Positions 34,084-38,487 of a stretch of DNA of 38,487 nucleotides are shown here, in pieces. Made by a program: the position numbers and the translations under genes. The notes beneath the pieces were generated by a model, which was given only the letters and a program-made list of their open reading frames with translations, did not search any database and was not told the DNA's origin. Every line of letters starts with the position of its first letter. Position 1 is the stretch's first letter. Origin of the DNA: Planctomyces sp. (GTDB lineage Bacteria; Planctomycetota; Planctomycetia; Planctomycetales; Planctomycetaceae); assembly GCA_013822855.1 (NCBI GenBank), contig PNLE01000012.1, positions 1 through 38,487 of the forward strand, read 5' to 3'.

Positions 34084-35055
34084 TTAGAATAAATAGAGAT
34101 CAGGATGGTCGAACGTATCATCGTTGTTGAAAAGATTCATCATGAAAAACTGTTGCAACAACGCCTTCTTGGATTCGGTCATGCGATCGAAGTAGGTCGG
34201 CGAAATTACAAAGTTTTCCGCGTGCTGCAGAACCATTCTTGAAATCAGATATTTTTGATAATCACCGCACTGCTCAGTGATTTTCGAACACCAGTGCCTC
34301 GCATGATGTTCGTGCTCCTTGGTGAATGAAAACAGAACGATAACTTCGCCTTCTTGTGGAAAGATATTGATCGCCACGAGAGGTGTAGTACTTGATTTGT
34401 ACTCATCCAAAGTGATCAAGGCACTCAATTCAATTGTGGGACCCTGCTCTTTCAGAACAATAGATTTGTGTTCCCAGTGATCGTTCCTGCTGTCTGTTAA
34501 GGCGGCATCTGCAAGTTCTTTATAATTTTTTGTCCTGATTGCCGCAATTATCGCGCGCGTTGCATGCATGCCGACTTCGCTTTCGGAATGTGCGATCTCT
34601 AAATTCTTTTCAACACGCGAGCGGTAGTTTCCTTGGGCAATCATCGCCGCGTGCCATGTGGCATAGCATTCTTTTAGCGTGGCCCGGTACGCCAGCAGGA
34701 ATAGCTGTTCTTGGTCTTCAAGAGAAATAGCCCCGTTGTCAATTCTGCGAAACAGCTCCGAGTCATGGCGTGCGCAAAGCCCTGGAAAGGTTGTTGCTTT
34801 ATGGATTCCTTGTTGAACAAATCGAATGTGGTCTGACTTTCCAATAGAACTGATTGCGTCAGGTGCGATTACATGGCCATCCTCTGATAGATGTGTAAGC
34901 ACAGATTGTTTTGGTATTGAATGTGATCTGATTGCTGGAAGGGTACATTGTCCTTCTGGTGAAAGGCACTTTGAAGGTGTGGCCTTAAGCGAGTTGAAAA
35001 AGAAGCTTTTGTGTTGGTTCCATGCTGTTTGCTTGTGGGGCTGCATAGGATTCAT
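34084..35055 (-). CDS. Unfamiliar protein with Cys/His motifs in an AT-rich segment
   Basis: About 323 residues, coded in DNA visibly richer in A/T than its neighbours and with different codon use (many AAA, AAT, TTT), which suggests transfer. I cannot assign a function. An N-terminal part has C-x6-C followed by AIRSHSIPK (about 30-50), then HVIAPDA, and at about 85-100 TTFPGLCARHDSELF. I recall uncharacterised proteins with a similar run of C, SH and C-x2-HD motifs, which could bind zinc. A region at 115-180 is helical; the last 140 residues look like a mixed fold. The start is uncertain: ATG 35055 or 35046, or TTG 35064. No partner gene is obvious. Confidence 0.6.
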   Translation of the reverse strand: MNPMQPHKQTAWNQHKSFFFNSLKATPSKCLSPEGQCTLPAIRSHSIPKQSVLTHLSEDGHVIAPDAISSIGKSDHIRFVQQGIHKATTFPGLCARHDSELFRRIDNGAISLEDQEQLFLLAYRATLKECYATWHAAMIAQGNYRSRVEKNLEIAHSESEVGMHATRAIIAAIRTKNYKELADAALTDSRNDHWEHKSIVLKEQGPTIELSALITLDEYKSSTTPLVAINIFPQEGEVIVLFSFTKEHEHHARHWCSKITEQCGDYQKYLISRMVLQHAENFVISPTYFDRMTESKKALLQQFFMMNLFNNDDTFDHPDLYLF

Positions 35056-35217
35056 CCAAGACAAAGTGCATCATTACGATGAACGATAGGATAGAGCCTC
35101 GTTTGTTGGCATGTTGCATGTAGAATTGAGCGGAAAAATGGCCTGTTGACAATTGATCCGATATATTTAACGTGTGAATCTTTGGGCTCAAAGGTAAAGT
35201 TGTGGAACCGAGGAAAA

Positions 35218-35484
35218 TCATTCAACCCGGTTCAATCCCAGCCTGGATCTAATCTCGGCTAGTGCTTCATCGATCGGCCGACCGAGTCCGGCTTGCATCT
35301 GGGCCAATCCCTCGGCGATCGCATCCCGATCCTGCTGGCGACGCAACGCCTCCATCGCTCGGCGATGGGTTTCGGAGTCGACAAGGACATACGATCACGA
35401 CGTGACGGGATCAACGACTTCGAGTTCGTGGTCGCCGATCGCGTGCAAAGCATCTGCCAGTTCTTTGGTCAGTTTCACAGCCAT
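35218..35484 (-). pseudogene. Antitoxin-like gene interrupted by one in-frame stop
   Basis: Reading the minus strand from the ATG at 35484 gives 29 codons (MAVKLTKELADALHAIGDHE...), a TGA at 35395-35397, then an uninterrupted frame for 58 more codons (SYVLVDSETHRRAMEAL ... LGRPIDEALAEIRSRLG) ending in TGA at 35218-35220. Before and after the stop the sequence joins without a shift, and the two parts together match small planctomycete type II antitoxin-like proteins with EVVDP...YVLVD...HRRAMEALRRQQDRDAIAEG. A single CGA-to-TGA change explains the break. The toxin that usually follows is not visible; the AT-rich segment begins just beyond the final stop. Confidence 0.75.
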
Positions 35485-35490
35485 GATAAA

Positions 35491-35496
35491 AGTATA
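35491..35496 (-). promoter_or_regulatory. Possible -10 box for the broken antitoxin gene
   Basis: TATACT on the minus strand lies six bases ahead of the ATG at 35484, so a transcript would begin at or next to the start codon (leaderless). No good -35 box is seen; motif-based only. Confidence 0.3.
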
Positions 35497-35554
35497 ACAT
35501 CTACTGAGATTTGCCGTACACGAAGTCATTTCTCCTCAGAGTGGAAACTTCGCC

Positions 35555-35574
35555 CGGTGAAGGGCCCTTCACCG
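35555..35574 (-). repeat. 20-bp perfect palindrome over the stop of the GH140-like gene
   Basis: CGGTGAAGGGCCCTTCACCG is fully self-complementary and contains the stop codon (35569-35571). It could fold as a cruciform or terminate the minus-strand transcript, though no T-run follows (GGGCGAAG). Protein binding is the other possibility. Confidence 0.5.
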
Positions 35575-36993
35575 AGATCCAACCACTCCCGGAGCGGGAT
35601 ACTTCTTCCCCGCGTCATCCAGCACCAGAACCCAGGCGATTTGTTCCCCAGGGCTGGGGGACAGGAATTCTTTCTCGCCGGTGTTGGGGAAGTCGCCGAT
35701 GGCAGTCGCTTCGCCCGTGCGGGGGTTGAACCACCAGGCTTTCACCGGGCCGCTGGCGATGGCATCCATGTGGACTTGGAACGCCCGGCCTGCGGGGGCG
35801 TAGATCATCGCGTAGGTGCGCTGGCGGTCGCGGGTGGCGACGAAGCGGTTGCGGCCTGCGCCGGGGATTGAGGTCGCCACGCGGTCGGTAACCAGGATCG
35901 AATCATCGGGAATCCGGTCGAGGAAGGGACGCGACTCGATCAACCGCCGGCCGTGGATCATCTGCCCCGCCCCCGGTTCTTCGAGCGCCTCCTGCCACGG
36001 CATGAGCGGATCGTTGATCGGCGATCGACCCGCTTGCCAGAATTGCCAGATCGAATGGTGGCCGTAGGTGTGCCCGCAGGCTCCTGAAAAGAGATCCCAG
36101 TAGAGGGGCCGCCGAACATCCGCCGCGATCGAATGGCCGAACTTCCTGGCATTGAACGCGATGGGGTGACCTTCGTAGATCGGCTCCGCATCGATCACCG
36201 GCTTGGGCGGCGTGCGGTCGTAGTCTGCGCGAGTCGCGTCATAGCGGCCGGGGAACTCCGTCTCGTGGCCGTTTTGGCGCATGTTGAAATCGAGCCAGGG
36301 TTCGTTGTGGAACCACTGGGCCGACCCCGCTCCCCCCGGCGGATGGAACGTCATCAGCGCAGAGGAATGCCGCCGGATGCCACGGGCCATCGCCCGGATG
36401 ATCTCGGCCTGCTCGTCGTTCTCAATCTTGCGGTCACCGCCGAGGATCCAGATCAGTTTCTTATCCTTGTAGCGCCGGCCCAGCCACTCGCCATACTTCT
36501 CGGCGTTCTCTCGGTTGAACAGCGGCTGGTCATTGTGGATCTTGTCGTGCCAGTACCGCCCCCAGGTCGGCAGGAACCCGACGTACATCCCCAGCGAGTT
36601 CGCACGGTCAACGATGAAGTCGACGTGATCCCAATAGTCGTTCCGATCCCCCTCCGTGACGGCAGGCCGGACGGGGTCGAGATCAACCAGCGGCAGATGG
36701 CCATACGGATTGGGAACGCAGTGCCCGTTGACTTCCGACAAGGCGACGGCCTGAATCACGTTGAACCCCTGCCGCGCTCGCGTCTGGAGATACTTCTCGG
36801 CCTCCTCGCGGTTCAACCGATGGAATAGCTCCCAGGCCGTATCCCCCAGATAGAAAAACGGCTGGCCCGCTTCGGTCACCAGGAACCGGTGATTCTCACT
36901 CACCTTCAGCCCCGGCAGGTCGGCTCCTTCGGCAGGAGGAAAGCCGCCAAGGATCAACAGGACGATCGCTATTCCCAGCAGTTGTCTTCGCAT
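35569..36993 (-). CDS. DUF4038 glycoside hydrolase (GH140/apiosidase-like), secreted
   Basis: 474 residues with a signal peptide (1-23, [13 protein letters not shown]). The TIM-barrel DUF4038 domain (about 30-390) has [20 protein letters not shown] near its start, [11 protein letters not shown], and probable catalytic residues Asp187 in LGGDRKIE and Glu270 in [10 protein letters not shown], the pattern reported for GH140 apiosidase. A C-terminal domain (about 390-465, [30 protein letters not shown]) is of the collagen-binding-like type often attached to DUF4038. Apiosidases cut apiose from pectin rhamnogalacturonan II side chains; other pentoside specificities are possible. It is in line with the GH39-like gene (about 140 bases apart) and could be cotranscribed. 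Confidence 0.88.
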   Translation of the reverse strand: MRRQLLGIAIVLLILGGFPPAEGADLPGLKVSENHRFLVTEAGQPFFYLGDTAWELFHRLNREEAEKYLQTRARQGFNVIQAVALSEVNGHCVPNPYGHLPLVDLDPVRPAVTEGDRNDYWDHVDFIVDRANSLGMYVGFLPTWGRYWHDKIHNDQPLFNRENAEKYGEWLGRRYKDKKLIWILGGDRKIENDEQAEIIRAMARGIRRHSSALMTFHPPGGAGSAQWFHNEPWLDFNMRQNGHETEFPGRYDATRADYDRTPPKPVIDAEPIYEGHPIAFNARKFGHSIAADVRRPLYWDLFSGACGHTYGHHSIWQFWQAGRSPINDPLMPWQEALEEPGAGQMIHGRRLIESRPFLDRIPDDSILVTDRVATSIPGAGRNRFVATRDRQRTYAMIYAPAGRAFQVHMDAIASGPVKAWWFNPRTGEATAIGDFPNTGEKEFLSPSPGEQIAWVLVLDDAGKKYPAPGVVGSR

Positions 36994-37010
36994 GCGGTCT
37001 CTCCCCGGCG

Positions 37011-37037
37011 GTCATTCCTCAGTTGTCATTCCTCAGT
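37011..37037. repeat. Tandem duplication of GTCATTCCTCAGT
   Basis: GTCATTCCTCAGT occurs at 37011-37023 and again at 37025-37037, one base apart, in the gap between the two glycoside hydrolase genes. It may be a recent duplication; no role is seen. Confidence 0.6.
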
Positions 37038-37134
37038 GGTGAACCCACCAGCCTATCGCTTGCCGAGGGAGCGTCATAGAGGTTGCCGCGATCGATGGTC
37101 AAACATCAGGGGGCCAAGGGAACGCACCCAGCAT

Positions 37135-38487
37135 TCAAGGAAGACATATTGGTTCCCTGAGTTTCAATACGACGACTTCCGGCCCGGACAGCGAGATCGT
37201 CGGCTGCAGCTTTTTCCCAACGGCATGGGACAAAGTGGGTTGATCGAGCGACTGTTGGGCATTGAGTCTGCGATCGTCGATCCGGACGGAGGGCCAGGGA
37301 AGGTTGTCGATCGACAAGTCGATCCGCGACTCACCGGGGCGGTCGTGGCTGATCAAAATCGTGATCTCCGACTGCTCGGCATTGATCCCCGCCGCCAGAT
37401 AAATCCGGCTTCCTTCCCCACCCGTCGTCTGAAGCCGGAGTGGTGTCTCCAGCAGGCTTCGAAACGCTTTGACCGCGTGGAAGGTTGGCTTCGGTTCCCC
37501 ATGTTGCGTGAACAGGCCGAACGGGCCGGAATCGCCTGTGAACAGATTGGCGACATCGACCGGGCTCTCCTGCAGATCGATCAAAACCGCCGCGATGAAA
37601 GCCGCTCCGGACACCCCTCCCTGCTTTGCATACCATTCCCGCCGCGCGGCCCCCTGCCCCTCGATCGACAACGGGTTCCAGGTGTTGCCAGGAAGAAAGT
37701 TCCATTCGTTGAGGTGGATTTCGGTCTTCGTGCGATCGTGCACATCCAGCCAGCGGCGGAGACCCCGCGCCTTGATGCGGTAGGTCGCCGGGTTGTCGGT
37801 GTAGGTATGCCATGAGAAGAAATCGAGCGGGGAATCGCGTGTTTCCTTGAGGAAGTCTTCCATGAATTGAGTGGGCCGCCATTCGCCGTCCACAATCTCA
37901 CCACTGGCACCGACTGCGGGGCCGCCAATTTTCAACTCGGGAAACTCGGCTTTGATCGACTTCGCAGCTGTGTTGTAGAGGCGGAAGTAGTCGGTATCGG
38001 TTCCCGTCCACATGGCGGGCCGGTTTTCGGGTTCGTTCCAGATTTCCCAGTATTGAATCCCGTGATGGAATCCGTTCGCCCAGCCTTCGTTGTAGTGGCG
38101 GATGATTCCCCGGCAAGCCTTCGCCCATTGCTCCACATCCTTCGGCGGATGGACATGATACTTGCGCGGCGTATGTTCAATACTTTCACCCAGACGGAAG
38201 ACAATGGAAGGCGTGGCCTTGAGCACCGCCGCCAGATAGTCATCCGTCTCGTCGAAGCGGTAGCTTTCCGGTTTCGACAGATCACGGGTTAGATCCGGGA
38301 CGATCGAATGAAGATCCACGACACGCCCACCCGGCCACTCGCAGTCGTGCAGCCGGGTGAGGGGGATCGCCGCTTCCCGCCAATGGGCCGTGAGATCGAC
38401 CGTGCCGCCCGCATTGACCGGTCCCCCGTTGACTCCATGGAGCGGCCGGATCTTCCCGACAACGACCGCAGCATCGATCGTTAACTC
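37135..38487 (-). CDS. GH39-like glycoside hydrolase, 5' end beyond the window
   Basis: 450 residues are visible; the frame stays open to the window edge at 38487 (ELTIDAAVVVGKIRPLHGVNGGP), so the true start is outside. Any start at 38319 inside the frame is rejected because the residues before it belong to the fold (RPLHGVNGGPVNAGG, TRLHDCEWPGG). The acid/base motif is EIWNEPE (Glu at about 152 of the visible part) and the nucleophile motif EIHLNEWN (Glu at about 261), as in clan GH-A families such as GH39 beta-xylosidase and alpha-L-iduronidase. A beta-sandwich tail follows. It probably starts an operon with the GH140-like gene. Substrate is not certain. Confidence 0.85.
   Translation of the reverse strand, partial: ELTIDAAVVVGKIRPLHGVNGGPVNAGGTVDLTAHWREAAIPLTRLHDCEWPGGRVVDLHSIVPDLTRDLSKPESYRFDETDDYLAAVLKATPSIVFRLGESIEHTPRKYHVHPPKDVEQWAKACRGIIRHYNEGWANGFHHGIQYWEIWNEPENRPAMWTGTDTDYFRLYNTAAKSIKAEFPELKIGGPAVGASGEIVDGEWRPTQFMEDFLKETRDSPLDFFSWHTYTDNPATYRIKARGLRRWLDVHDRTKTEIHLNEWNFLPGNTWNPLSIEGQGAARREWYAKQGGVSGAAFIAAVLIDLQESPVDVANLFTGDSGPFGLFTQHGEPKPTFHAVKAFRSLLETPLRLQTTGGEGSRIYLAAGINAEQSEITILISHDRPGESRIDLSIDNLPWPSVRIDDRRLNAQQSLDQPTLSHAVGKKLQPTISLSGPEVVVLKLREPICLP

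Noticed and set aside
34985-35221. 78-codon minus-strand frame as the toxin partner
   Set aside because: After its first few residues it does not resemble RelE, ParE or PIN toxins, and it overlaps the AT-rich gene's start.
38319-38319. An internal start for the GH39-like gene at 38319
   Set aside because: Codons upstream to the window edge encode family residues, so the gene is 5'-truncated by the window.

Overview
The window reads as chromosomal DNA of a planctomycete (order Planctomycetales or a close relative). The strongest sign is the coupled pair of a DUF1501 protein with a twin-arginine-type leader and a large DUF1549/DUF1553 surface protein at 29.9-34.0 kb. A CotH-type secreted protein, a secreted di-haem cytochrome c peroxidase, TIM-barrel sugar isomerase, planctomycete-style antitoxin remnant, GH140-like and GH39-like glycoside hydrolases and high-GC sparsely packed genes with frequent strand switches fit this. 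The species cannot be named from sequence alone. I see no rRNA, tRNA, CRISPR array, transposase or phage module.

Layout. 0.3-5.8 kb: a membrane-anchored von Willebrand A protein, an AhpD-like/AhpC peroxide-defence pair, a secreted beta-propeller protein and a di-haem peroxidase. 6.1-10.5 kb: CheX-like protein facing a GAF-SpoIIE phosphatase, a class I amidotransferase homologue lacking its nucleophile, tsaE and a small membrane protein. 10.8-17.8 kb: GGQ release-factor-like protein, DUF58 protein, POT-family peptide transporter, SRPBCC protein and CotH-like protein. 17.8-21.3 kb: small unknown protein, sugar isomerase, pgk, and divergent gamma carbonic anhydrase. 21.4-25.7 kb: a zinc phospholipase C-like protein fused to a DUF4332 helix-hairpin-helix tail, then an ECF sigma factor translationally coupled to a probable anti-sigma membrane protein, a Spy-like membrane protein and a lipoprotein. 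25.7-28.2 kb: GNAT and a DEAD-box helicase with a DbpA-type tail. 29.0-34.0 kb: PAS-AraC regulator divergent from the DUF1501-DUF1549 operon. 34.0-35.5 kb: an AT-rich segment carrying an unfamiliar protein with Cys/His motifs, next to an antitoxin gene broken by one stop codon. 35.6-38.5 kb: two glycoside hydrolases on the same strand, the last running off the window.

Functional themes are peroxide handling (AhpC/AhpD, cytochrome peroxidase), envelope stress control (sigma/anti-sigma/Spy-like), phosphatase-based signalling, and polysaccharide use with a PAS-AraC regulator nearby. The parts most worth a second look are the nucleophile-less amidotransferase, the PLC-DUF4332 fusion, a tandem 20-bp repeat that forms a chain of overlapping TGATG stop-start sites ahead of a small gene, and the AT-rich island beside the broken antitoxin. 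No complete, clearly new multi-gene system is evident; these are candidates, stated with their limits.
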